From Sphingobacterium bambusae (GTDB lineage: Bacteria > Bacteroidota > Bacteroidia > Sphingobacteriales > Sphingobacteriaceae), in contig NZ_CP138332.1 in the NCBI RefSeq assembly GCF_033955345.1, forward strand, positions 5,332,001-5,396,000: DNA of 64,000 nucleotides. The letters are read 5' to 3'. Shown piece after piece: positions 16,389 through 24,757 of the stretch. The stretch's first letter is position 1. Each line of letters begins with the position of its first letter. Position numbers and translations under genes: made by a program. The notes beneath the pieces were generated by a model. The model was not told where the DNA came from. It ran no database searches and worked only from the letters and a program-made list of their open reading frames with translations.

Positions 16389-17759
16389 ATGAAAAATATT
16401 TCTTTTCTTTTATTCACGCTACTGATCCTATTTCTTGCTGGTTGCTCTTCCTTTTTGGAAGTAGAGCCTCAGGATTCCGTTTCTGATAAAGTAACCATTG
16501 TAGACGAAAACTCGGCCGAAACCGCGGTACGCGGTATATACAGCGCACTGCGCTCCAATGATTATTATGGATATAGTTTTCAGCTACTGGGTTTCTTCTC
16601 TGCCGATAATATTGTGTATCGCGGCAGTCAAACGGTACATCAGACGCTGACCAACCATACGGTAAAATCGGATCTAGCGGTGTTAGCGACAGCTTGGAAC
16701 CAAATTTACAATACCATTAACCGTGCAAACCATGTTATCGCCAAAGTACCGAGCTTATCGTTAACCACTTCCTTCACCGAAGCCTACCGAAACCAATTGA
16801 TAGGCGAAGCGCATTTTGTACGTGCCTTGGCTTACTTTGATTTAGCTAGAACCTGGGGTGGCGTACAGCTGATCTTAGAGCCTACCAACTCGGCAAGCAC
16901 GCTAGCGGATGTAAAACGAAGTTCGCTACAAGAAACCTATGATCAGGTACTGCAGGATCTGCTGAAGGCGGAGGAACTCCTTCCAGAAACAACAAATAGG
17001 ATACGCGCAACGCGCGCTACCGCAAGGGCGCTATTGGCACGTTACTACCTCTATCAAAAAAACTGGGACGAAGCCGCAAAATACGCGTCCTACATTATCA
17101 GCGATCAAGCAAATTACGAACTGGTTAAGCCTTACCGTTCATTTTACGCAAATAATGCGTCTAATACCAAGGAGTCAGTATTTGAATTGTTTTATGATGT
17201 GAACAATCCTAGCGGGCAAGCCGGACAGTGGCTCGCAAGTGTCAACGGAGGAACCGCATGGATTCGTCCTTCTTCCGCTATCTACACCTTGTTGACAGAT
17301 CCGCTGATCGGTGGCGATCGGTCAGTCCTGGTTTACCAAACATCGACCGCTACCGAGCCCAATGTGCTCATTGGCAACCTCTACTATAGAATCGATCGGA
17401 CGGATCCAACTTTTTTAATCCGCACGGCGGAATTGTATCTGATACGGGCGGAAGCGCTGGCACAGCGAAATAATGGGAATGATCTTGCAAATGCCTTGGT
17501 CGATTTGAATGCTGTACGCAGTAGATCTAATGTGCCCTTAATTGTAGCCACACCTACGCAAAGCGAACTGATAACGGCTATTGAGCAAGAAAATAGAGTC
17601 GAATTCGCGTTAGAGAATCATCGGTGGTATGATCTGCTGCGGACACAGCGGGCACAAGCTGTACTTGCTATCAACTCTACTGACCGCCTGCTGCTGCCCA
17701 TTCCTTTTTCACAGCTCGCTATTGATCCCAATCTTGAACAAAATCCAGGATTAGATTAA
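16389..17759 (+). CDS. SusD/RagB family nutrient-binding outer membrane lipoprotein
   Basis: 456 residues. The lipobox is 'LAGC', with the acylated cysteine at residue 19. The helical TPR-like SusD core follows, with 'AHFVRALAYFDLARTWGGV' around residue 140 and the C-terminal 'ENRVEFALENHRWYDLLR' that is diagnostic of RagB/SusD. It is the lid and ligand-binding partner of the SusC upstream. At 456 residues it is a short member, consistent with a small ligand, though size alone does not define the substrate. It is followed at 45 bp by the first of two DoxX-like genes. Confidence 0.94.
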   Translation: MKNISFLLFTLLILFLAGCSSFLEVEPQDSVSDKVTIVDENSAETAVRGIYSALRSNDYYGYSFQLLGFFSADNIVYRGSQTVHQTLTNHTVKSDLAVLATAWNQIYNTINRANHVIAKVPSLSLTTSFTEAYRNQLIGEAHFVRALAYFDLARTWGGVQLILEPTNSASTLADVKRSSLQETYDQVLQDLLKAEELLPETTNRIRATRATARALLARYYLYQKNWDEAAKYASYIISDQANYELVKPYRSFYANNASNTKESVFELFYDVNNPSGQAGQWLASVNGGTAWIRPSSAIYTLLTDPLIGGDRSVLVYQTSTATEPNVLIGNLYYRIDRTDPTFLIRTAELYLIRAEALAQRNNGNDLANALVDLNAVRSRSNVPLIVATPTQSELITAIEQENRVEFALENHRWYDLLRTQRAQAVLAINSTDRLLLPIPFSQLAIDPNLEQNPGLD

Positions 17760-17804
17760 CAGCATTAAATTTTTACTAATCACATCGTTATTATTCAACC
17801 TGCA

Positions 17805-19148
17805 ATGAGTCAATTACACAATTCCAAAATATCAAAAAATGCCCTACTTATACAGTTTGGCCTATTGTTCTTTTTGATTTTAACTATTCCTTACGATACA
17901 CAACTATTTCAATCCTTATCCAATGGTCCATTTTTCGCATTTGAAAACTGGTTCCAACTCGCTACCTACAGAACTTCCTTTATTCCAGAAAGTAGCCATG
18001 TCGGATCCGATGTTCGCGGCTACTATAACTGGCTTATTGCTTTCTTGGCGGCTACCTTGATTTTAACCGGACTTCGTAAGTTCTTTGCCACACGTTGGCA
18101 TACGAATACCGATGAACTCTATTATTGGCTACGGGTACTCTTGCGCTATCGCTTGGCCTTGGCTGTTATATTTATCGGCATTGTAAAAGTGCTGCCTCTA
18201 CAGATCCCTGAACCAACGATAGGCGACTTGCATACAGAGTATGGTGACTTCCTGCTTTGGAAACTCTATTACCTGACCAACGGAATTGCTACGGCAGGTT
18301 ATCTACCTGTCATTGGCTCGCTGGAGATCTTGGGTGGATTGTTGCTGCTCAATCGTCGTACCGCGGTAATTGGCGCTGGACTTTTGCTTGCTGTGCTCTT
18401 GAATGTTGTATTGGTGAATTACGTGTATGATATCGGTGAACAGGTTTATAGTTCATTACTGTTTCTGATGGCTTTGGTTATTTTTGCCTACGATTGGCCC
18501 CGATTTTATGGCTTGCTCATCAGGAAAACACAAGTTTATCCAGATGGATATTGGCCTAGATTTACGCGACCTGTAGCCTTTATTCGCCCTTATCTGCAGG
18601 CACTCGTTCTACTTATCGCTGCTGTATTTAGTGTGCAGGCTTACTTGGAATGGAAAGATTCAAATTACCCGTTTCCAAAGGAAAACGGCATCGCTGGAAT
18701 TAGTGGGGTTTATAATGTCAAGGACTTTGTTTGGAAAGGAGATACACTCGCTTATTCCTTAGTTGACACCATACGCTGGAGAGATGTGGTATTTGAGAAG
18801 TGGAATACCGTTAGCATCCGCGACAATCGACCTGCGGCGATAGATAGTACGAAAGCACGCATCACTTTCTCAACAGGTAGAAATTATGAATACATCGGCA
18901 ATGCTGGACGACACTTTTTTACATACAAGCATTCGAAAAACAAAAAGGATTCCACTATTAGCTTGCGGTTGGTGGGAAAGATAGACAGTGCCAAGACGTT
19001 CCGACTTTCCTTGAACAAACTTGGATCCGACACCTTGCTGTTGCGTGGCGCCACACAAGCTGGCGATTCCCTTTTCGTCCGGCTGGAGCGGATAGATAAA
19101 AAATATCTTCTAAAAGAAGGTCGGAGAAAACCAATTCGTATTTATTAA
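17805..19148 (+). CDS. DoxX-like membrane protein, first of a tandem pair
   Basis: 447 residues. The N-terminal two thirds hold about eight hydrophobic segments. The last about 170 residues look extracytoplasmic and beta-rich ('KDFVWKGDTLAYSL', 'EYIGNAGRHFFTYKH'). The central block 'LYYWLRVLLRYRLALAVIF' with following 'VKVLPLQIPEPT' recurs in the next gene, so the two are paralogues. I place it with DoxX/SURF4-type membrane proteins, which include the DoxD subunit of thiosulfate:quinone oxidoreductase, but the similarity I can judge is general. A role in moving or oxidising a sulfur compound at the membrane is inference from context. Confidence 0.72.
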   Translation: MSQLHNSKISKNALLIQFGLLFFLILTIPYDTQLFQSLSNGPFFAFENWFQLATYRTSFIPESSHVGSDVRGYYNWLIAFLAATLILTGLRKFFATRWHTNTDELYYWLRVLLRYRLALAVIFIGIVKVLPLQIPEPTIGDLHTEYGDFLLWKLYYLTNGIATAGYLPVIGSLEILGGLLLLNRRTAVIGAGLLLAVLLNVVLVNYVYDIGEQVYSSLLFLMALVIFAYDWPRFYGLLIRKTQVYPDGYWPRFTRPVAFIRPYLQALVLLIAAVFSVQAYLEWKDSNYPFPKENGIAGISGVYNVKDFVWKGDTLAYSLVDTIRWRDVVFEKWNTVSIRDNRPAAIDSTKARITFSTGRNYEYIGNAGRHFFTYKHSKNKKDSTISLRLVGKIDSAKTFRLSLNKLGSDTLLLRGATQAGDSLFVRLERIDKKYLLKEGRRKPIRIY

Positions 19149-19170
19149 TGACTAAATATCCTCATTCGCT

Positions 19171-20676
19171 ATGAAAACTACATATACAATAGCCACAACA
19201 ACTGTTGAGGATGATAACAACATCACTTGGAAATATTGGGAAAAAGTAGGATTTAGATTTGTCTTTATTTTCTTTACCCTGATGGTCGTCCCCTTGGACG
19301 GCGAATGGTACGCGAAGTTTTTTGCGCCGGAGTCTCTTTATGATTTTTTGGCCACGGTGGCTGGTGGTGCGCGGGCTGGCGGATGGATTAGTATCGATTC
19401 GGAAAGTGGACGATGGGGATTTGCATCCTACGCCTCTTGGTGGCTTACGGGCTTACTGGCTCTATTGGGCGCTGCCATATGGACCATATTGGCAAGAAAT
19501 AGCAAGCACGCAAACTATGAGCAACTCTATTATTGGCTGCGCGTGCTCGTTCGCTACCGCATTGCCTTCGGGCTCATTGCCTTTGGCTTTATCAAGTTCT
19601 TTCCCATGCAGATGCCTTTTCCCTCTTTGGCTAATTTAAATACGGACTTCGGGGAATATGCGCCCTTTAAGCTCTATTGGCAAATTGTTGGCGTATCATA
19701 CAAGTATGAAATATTTTTGGGCTTTTTGGAGATTGCCGCAGGAGCGCTTTTATTCTTCCGCCCGACCACAGCTATTGGTGCAATAATCAATGCGGGTGTT
19801 CTGTTTAATATTGGTCATGCCAATATTGCCTACGATGGTGCGGTACATGTGTACAGTTCTTACTTTGTACTCCTGTCTCTTTTCCTGTTGTTACAGTACC
19901 TGCCAGCTATTTGGACGTTGTTCATCAAACGTGAAGCGGTAACTGCCACATATTATGTTCCGCAGTTTAAATACCCGTGGTTGCGCGCAGGTTACTTCGG
20001 GTTGAAAGCTGTTATTATCGTGCTCTTCGTATTTGTATATGGCTATTTTAGGTATGACCGATTTTATAATGAAGGACGTCTGAAGGAGCCCGTAATTCCA
20101 GGATTAGCAAATGCAGCGGGCCGCTATCAGGTGTCGAGCTTTGTACGCAATGGCGAAACACTTCCATATTCGCCGAACGATTCGTCCAGATGGCACGAAG
20201 CTTATTTCGAAAGGTATTCCACCTTGGCCTACAAAGTAAATAAGCCACATGCCATCAATTTGGGCAATGGCACACCAGCACTAAACGACGTGTTGAAAAC
20301 CTATGAATTTACTGGAAGAGCCGGAGGAAAGAGCTACCTCTACTATGAAATAGATTCTACGACAAACAGCCTTTACCTGCTAGACAAGAATCAAGAGTTC
20401 AGTAAAGAAGAGCGAAAACTGTTAGACAAAAAATTGGATGTGGGATTAAAAGCACTTTACGGAACAGCCGTTGGCGATGGATTAAAGATATTGAAGTGGA
20501 TCTATGAGCGTCCGCATGCGGAACGTATCGTGCTTAGCGGATTGGACGCACAAAATAATACGTTGCTGATCACATTAGATCGGACGGCAGACAAGTACCT
20601 GACGGGTGAGGAATGGTACATGAAGAATAATATCTATGACTATCAAACGATATCTGAAAAATCAAGCAATGAATAG
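19171..20676 (+). CDS. DoxX-like membrane protein, second of a tandem pair
   Basis: 501 residues, 22 bp after its paralogue. It shares 'LYYWLRVLVRYRIAFGLIAFG' and 'KFFPMQMPFPSLANLNTDFG' with the upstream protein, and both have the same order: membrane segments, then a soluble C-terminal region starting near 'GRYQVSSFVRNGETLPY'. The last about 100 residues are charged and longer than in the first copy. Its stop codon overlaps the start of the MBL-rhodanese gene by 8 bp, which suggests translational coupling. As with the first copy, the DoxX link is by overall pattern and the sulfur role is inferred. Confidence 0.72.
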   Translation: MKTTYTIATTTVEDDNNITWKYWEKVGFRFVFIFFTLMVVPLDGEWYAKFFAPESLYDFLATVAGGARAGGWISIDSESGRWGFASYASWWLTGLLALLGAAIWTILARNSKHANYEQLYYWLRVLVRYRIAFGLIAFGFIKFFPMQMPFPSLANLNTDFGEYAPFKLYWQIVGVSYKYEIFLGFLEIAAGALLFFRPTTAIGAIINAGVLFNIGHANIAYDGAVHVYSSYFVLLSLFLLLQYLPAIWTLFIKREAVTATYYVPQFKYPWLRAGYFGLKAVIIVLFVFVYGYFRYDRFYNEGRLKEPVIPGLANAAGRYQVSSFVRNGETLPYSPNDSSRWHEAYFERYSTLAYKVNKPHAINLGNGTPALNDVLKTYEFTGRAGGKSYLYYEIDSTTNSLYLLDKNQEFSKEERKLLDKKLDVGLKALYGTAVGDGLKILKWIYERPHAERIVLSGLDAQNNTLLITLDRTADKYLTGEEWYMKNNIYDYQTISEKSSNE

Positions 20677-22138
20677 AAGAATATTTATACATCGTTCCTT
20701 TTTTGCACTAGCACTTACGACGGGTGTAAAGGGGATTTCCTGCTCCGGAGGGCGAGAAAAAAAAGGATCGGAATACCTGATCAAACAATTCGAAGACACT
20801 GGACTGGCACAGTTTTCCTACGCTGTAGAGGCAGAAAATAAAATTGTTTTGATTGATCCGGCACGTGATCCGCAACCTTACTACGCCTACGCTTCAGCAC
20901 GCGGTGCTCGCATTATAGGTGTAGTAGAAACCCATCCGCACGCCGATTTTGTGAGTGGTCACCTACAGATACATCGAGAAAAGAATGTACCTATATACGT
21001 AAGTGCGTTGGCAAAGGTTAGCTACCCAAGTGAGCGTTTTGACGATGGAGATACTATCAAGATCAGTAACGATGTTGTTCTCCGCGCATTAAATACACCG
21101 GGACACTCTCCGGATAGCATCTCTATTGTGTTGCAGGTAGCGGGCAAAGACATCGCGGTATTTTCTGGTGATGCACTGTTGCTTGGCGGCGTAGGCCGAC
21201 CGGACTTACGGGAGTATTCAGGTGAGGCCATTGCGCAGCGTTATCACCTCGCGCGACAGATGTACCATAGTCTGTTTACGAAATATAGCTTGCTGGATGA
21301 CGACGTAATCGTTTATCCAGCACACGGTGCGGGTACGTTGTGCGCAACAGCCCTAAGCGACGCGAAGCAGAGCACGATTGGTCACGAGAAGCAACATAAC
21401 ACGGCTTTTCAAAAACGTGCTGAGGATGATTTCGTTAGGCTGCTCTTGGCCGAACAGCCTATTGTGCCGGCCTACTTTCCCTTCGATGTGGAGATCAATA
21501 AAAAAGGAGCCACGGATTTATCGCCTGCACTCGACTCAATTCCAACAGTTACAACGAGGGAAATTGATCTGGCCAAAAGCCTCGTTATTGATACTCGTCC
21601 ATCTAAACAGTATCATGGCAGTCATTTAAAAGGATCTATAAACATACCGGAACGGGCTAAATCAGAAACTTGGGTTGGTACGCTGGTCGAGCCCGAGCGT
21701 GGCTTTTTTGTAGTAGTCGATAAGGAATCCGAGGCAAGAGATCGCTTGGCTAAGTTGGCAAAGATTGGTTATGAGGGATTTGTGCAGGGCGTAATGATTT
21801 ACCAAGAAGGCGATGGTCTGGCTTCGACAGCATTTAACAAAGAGAATTTTGACAGAAACCAGCAAGACTATCACATCTTAGACGTACGTAACGCCAGCGA
21901 AGTAGAATCTAATCCCGTTTTCAAGCAAGCAAAACATATTGCACTTGCCGATTTAACGCAGGCATTGGATCGCATTCCTACGGATAAACCAATCGCCGTA
22001 CACTGTGCATCGGGTTATCGTTCGGCCATCGCATCCAGTATCATCAAGAAATATAGACCTGAGGTAGAGGTAATTGACATAGGCGAGGAAATTAAAGGCT
22101 ACAGTGCTTCAAATAAGAAAGCGAACGATATAAATTAA
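20669..22138 (+). CDS. Exported MBL-fold persulfide dioxygenase-like protein with two rhodanese domains
   Basis: 489 residues from the ATG at 20669. An earlier in-frame start is less likely, because this one begins a twin-arginine-like signal ('MNRRIFIHRSFFALALTTG'). The metallo-beta-lactamase domain (about 35-260) has 'ETHPHADFVSGH', 'TPGHSPDS' and 'FSGDALLLGGVGRPDL'. His89, His146 and Asp168 fit the ETHE1/CstB 2-His-1-Asp iron site. Two rhodanese domains follow: the first (about 300-385) lacks a catalytic cysteine, and the second (about 400-485) has Cys446 in 'HCASGYRSA'. This is the CstB layout, which oxidises persulfides and transfers sulfane sulfur, here apparently outside the cytoplasm. 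It overlaps the DoxX gene upstream. Confidence 0.87.
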   Translation: MNRRIFIHRSFFALALTTGVKGISCSGGREKKGSEYLIKQFEDTGLAQFSYAVEAENKIVLIDPARDPQPYYAYASARGARIIGVVETHPHADFVSGHLQIHREKNVPIYVSALAKVSYPSERFDDGDTIKISNDVVLRALNTPGHSPDSISIVLQVAGKDIAVFSGDALLLGGVGRPDLREYSGEAIAQRYHLARQMYHSLFTKYSLLDDDVIVYPAHGAGTLCATALSDAKQSTIGHEKQHNTAFQKRAEDDFVRLLLAEQPIVPAYFPFDVEINKKGATDLSPALDSIPTVTTREIDLAKSLVIDTRPSKQYHGSHLKGSINIPERAKSETWVGTLVEPERGFFVVVDKESEARDRLAKLAKIGYEGFVQGVMIYQEGDGLASTAFNKENFDRNQQDYHILDVRNASEVESNPVFKQAKHIALADLTQALDRIPTDKPIAVHCASGYRSAIASSIIKKYRPEVEVIDIGEEIKGYSASNKKANDIN

Positions 22139-22149
22139 GTAATAATCAT

Positions 22150-22803
22150 ATGAAAATTGGATTTTTATGCAGCATGGCTGCTATGATAGTGTGGAGCCTG
22201 TCCGCATGCCAACCGACATCGTCAGCAAAAGATGCGGTTAGAAATAGGGATGTACAGATATCGATAGATGATAGCAAACGCTTTAAACAAGAGTTGGAAC
22301 GTTTGAACGACAGCAGCAAGGTGCAAGTACACATTTCGGACAGTGCGCGTATCATCTATGCCACAGCAGATGACGTGTTAAGCGTAAAAAATGGAATTGT
22401 TCTTTTCGGATGGCCGCGTTGCCCTTGGTTTAGAAATGCCATTGAACCTTTGTTATCCTTTGCCGAAGAGGAGCAGGCGGCCATCTATTACGTCAATATC
22501 TACGCAATTCGTGATACGAAAGAGTTGCAAGATGGCCATGTTGTCACGACGAAAGAAGGCAGCGCCGGCTATCAGGCACTGTTAAGTAAGTTTCATGCGA
22601 GCTTAAATCCTTACACCGCATTGGGTGTCGATTCCATTAAACGCATATCTTCTCCAACGGTACTGTTCATCGAAAATGGCGAAGCGGTATACAAGGTAGT
22701 GTCGACGGTGCGCTCACAAACAGATCCATCCCAAAAATTGGATAGTGCACAACGGGACGAGCTCAAGCAACGGTATAGAAAATATTTTTTAAACGATAAG
22801 TAA
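22150..22803 (+). CDS. Thioredoxin-fold lipoprotein with a single active-site cysteine
   Basis: 217 residues. The lipobox 'SLSAC' places the acylated cysteine at residue 20. From about residue 80 the sequence looks like a thioredoxin fold: strand 'GIVLFGWPRCPWF' with Cys91, then a helix, a strand 'AAIYYVNIYAI', and a Ser-Pro169 step ('RISSPTVLF') in the place of the cis-proline. The usual CxxC is reduced to C-P-W-F, so a monothiol or peroxiredoxin-like role is more likely than disulfide reduction. It lies 11 bp after the exported persulfide enzyme and could be its thiol partner, which is inference. Confidence 0.7.
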   Translation: MKIGFLCSMAAMIVWSLSACQPTSSAKDAVRNRDVQISIDDSKRFKQELERLNDSSKVQVHISDSARIIYATADDVLSVKNGIVLFGWPRCPWFRNAIEPLLSFAEEEQAAIYYVNIYAIRDTKELQDGHVVTTKEGSAGYQALLSKFHASLNPYTALGVDSIKRISSPTVLFIENGEAVYKVVSTVRSQTDPSQKLDSAQRDELKQRYRKYFLNDK

Positions 22804-22858
22804 CACAAGTAATTCCCCGAGAGGTAGATCAATTTCACTTTATTAAATGGTATACAAC

Positions 22859-23017
22859 ATGAAAAAACTATGTAAATTAGCTTTCTTAGCATTAGCACTG
22901 ACAACAACTTTCGCTGCTTGCGGTCCTAACGGTAAAGATAAAAAGCAGACTGACAAGACGGTCAGCGATAGCACAGCTACGGATGATGACGCGCAGCCAA
23001 ACACAGGTTGTGATTAA
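22859..23017 (+). CDS. Tiny lipoprotein (52 residues)
   Basis: The ORF runs from ATG at 22859 to TAA at 23015-23017. The peptide has a textbook lipoprotein signal ('MKKLCKLAFLALALTTTFAA' with Cys21 next), then a short hydrophilic, Lys/Thr/Asp-rich tail ending Thr-Gly-Cys-Asp. I recognise no family. It sits between the thioredoxin-like lipoprotein (55 bp) and the FAD oxidoreductase (46 bp), all on the same strand. The free cysteine next to the C-terminus is notable given the thiol theme of the locus. The signal peptide makes it a credible gene despite its size. Confidence 0.72.
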   Translation: MKKLCKLAFLALALTTTFAACGPNGKDKKQTDKTVSDSTATDDDAQPNTGCD

Positions 23018-23063
23018 CTTTGCTTAAGGACACAATTATATCTTAAGCAGCAAACGAACAAAG

Positions 23064-24494
23064 ATGGATAAATATGACGCTATTATCATAGGGGCTGGAC
23101 CAAATGGCCTAGCGGCTGCGATAACGTTACAAAAACAAGGTTTATCAACACTATTGCTAGAGGGCAGTTACAGTGTTGGTGGAGGCATGCGCACCAAAGA
23201 GCTTACCTTGCCGGGCTTTAAACACGACATCTGTTCGGCTATACATCCCATGGCCATTGCTTCGCCTTTCTTTCGGACACTGCCGCTTGCAGAACACGGC
23301 TTGCACTTTGTAAAGCCGCATTATGCTGCTGCACACCCGCTTGACCATGGTTCCGCCGCAATGCTTTACAACAGTGTTGCCGAAACCGCCGATGGGCTGG
23401 GGCACGACGCTAAGGCATACCGTGATTTAGTTGCGCAAGTTGCGGATGGATGGGAGAGCTTATCTTCGACAATTATGGGGCCTTTGCGGTATCCCGCAAA
23501 TCCTCTTCAATTGGCTTCGTTCGGTATTAAGGCCTTACAGCCCGCTAGCTGGACTGCTGGACGATTTCGTACGGAACAAGGAAAAGCGCTATGGGCAGGA
23601 TTGGCCGCGCATGGCATACAGCCCTTGAGCAACTGGACAACCTCAGCCATAGCCTTGGTACTCGCGGCAGTAGGTAATAAACACGGTTGGCCTGTTCCCG
23701 TTGGCGGATCACAATCTATAGCCGACGCGCTAGCAAGCTATTACCAATCGTTGGGCGGAAAGATTCAATTGAACCACTGGCTGCGCGACCGAGGCGAACT
23801 GCCTGATCATAAAGTGCTGATACTCGACATGACACCGGCACAGCTGTTAAAGATTGAAGGGCTTGGGTTTGCCGATCGTTACAGCAAACAATTGCAGAAG
23901 TACCGCTATGGGATGGGCGTATTTAAACTGGATTGGGCTTTGTCGGCAAAGACGCCCTTTACAGACAAGCGATGCCAAGAAGCGGCAACCGTACACCTAG
24001 GAAATACTTTTGCGGAAATTGCGGCAGCCGAACGCGCCGCCCATGGAGGACAGCGGGTAGAAAAGCCTTTCGTGCTCTTCACGCAGCCAAGCGCTTTTGA
24101 CGATACGCGGGCACCAGCGGGTCAACATACCGCTTGGGCATATTGTCACGTGCCTAATGGTTCAACTGAAGATTACACCGAAGCGATAGAGCAACAGGTA
24201 GAGCGTTTTGCGCCAGGTTTTCGTGACACGATCCTCGCTAGGCACAAGTTTTCGGCTGTAGAAATGGAGGGTTACAACCCCAATTATGTCGGAGGTGACA
24301 TCAACGGTGGTATTATGGATATTTTTCAACTTTATACACGACCTACGCTGTCCCTTACGCCATATCGTACATCGAACAGGGAGGTCTATATTTGCTCCTC
24401 GTCGACACCACCTGGAGGTGGCGTGCACGGCATGTCGGGATATCATGCTGCAAAGACGGCATTGCTAGATCATTTTAATACGCGTATTGCATAA
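23064..24494 (+). CDS. Phytoene dehydrogenase-related FAD oxidoreductase
   Basis: 476 residues. The N-terminal FAD site 'IIIGAGPNGLAAAITLQKQG' is at residues 8-27 and is followed by 'GGGMRTKELTLPGFKHD', typical of the COG1233 group that includes PYROXD2 and carotenoid desaturases. The C-terminal 'SSSTPPGGGVHGMSGYHAA' is the matching FAD-binding end. The carotenoid gene neighbours crtB or crtZ are absent, so a carotenoid role is not supported. It may be the last gene of the sulfur-linked run (46 bp after the tiny lipoprotein), or an independent unit. The substrate is unknown. Confidence 0.88.
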   Translation: MDKYDAIIIGAGPNGLAAAITLQKQGLSTLLLEGSYSVGGGMRTKELTLPGFKHDICSAIHPMAIASPFFRTLPLAEHGLHFVKPHYAAAHPLDHGSAAMLYNSVAETADGLGHDAKAYRDLVAQVADGWESLSSTIMGPLRYPANPLQLASFGIKALQPASWTAGRFRTEQGKALWAGLAAHGIQPLSNWTTSAIALVLAAVGNKHGWPVPVGGSQSIADALASYYQSLGGKIQLNHWLRDRGELPDHKVLILDMTPAQLLKIEGLGFADRYSKQLQKYRYGMGVFKLDWALSAKTPFTDKRCQEAATVHLGNTFAEIAAAERAAHGGQRVEKPFVLFTQPSAFDDTRAPAGQHTAWAYCHVPNGSTEDYTEAIEQQVERFAPGFRDTILARHKFSAVEMEGYNPNYVGGDINGGIMDIFQLYTRPTLSLTPYRTSNREVYICSSSTPPGGGVHGMSGYHAAKTALLDHFNTRIA

Positions 24495-24757
24495 ATTGCT
24501 GATTACTTTTCCGCGATATTGGTGGATCGTTAGTTTTGAACTGATAAATTAAAAAGTGATGGATGAAATCATCAGACTTTGCTGCTCGTATAGCGTTGAT
24601 TGTTGTTGAAGTAACTAATTTAAAAGTTCGTTTAAAGCTCCTTTTGGGCTATTTAACAAAAATTAACAACAAGTTTGTTACAATTCGTGAACTAAAATTT
24701 GATCTCGGACGTTTTATAAGTGTTAATAATTAATGGTTTTATTAAATATAAAATGTC

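Noticed and set aside
23064..24494. Carotenoid biosynthesis gene
   Set aside because: The FAD oxidoreductase belongs to the wider phytoene dehydrogenase-related group, but no other carotenoid gene is nearby, so a pigment role is not supported.
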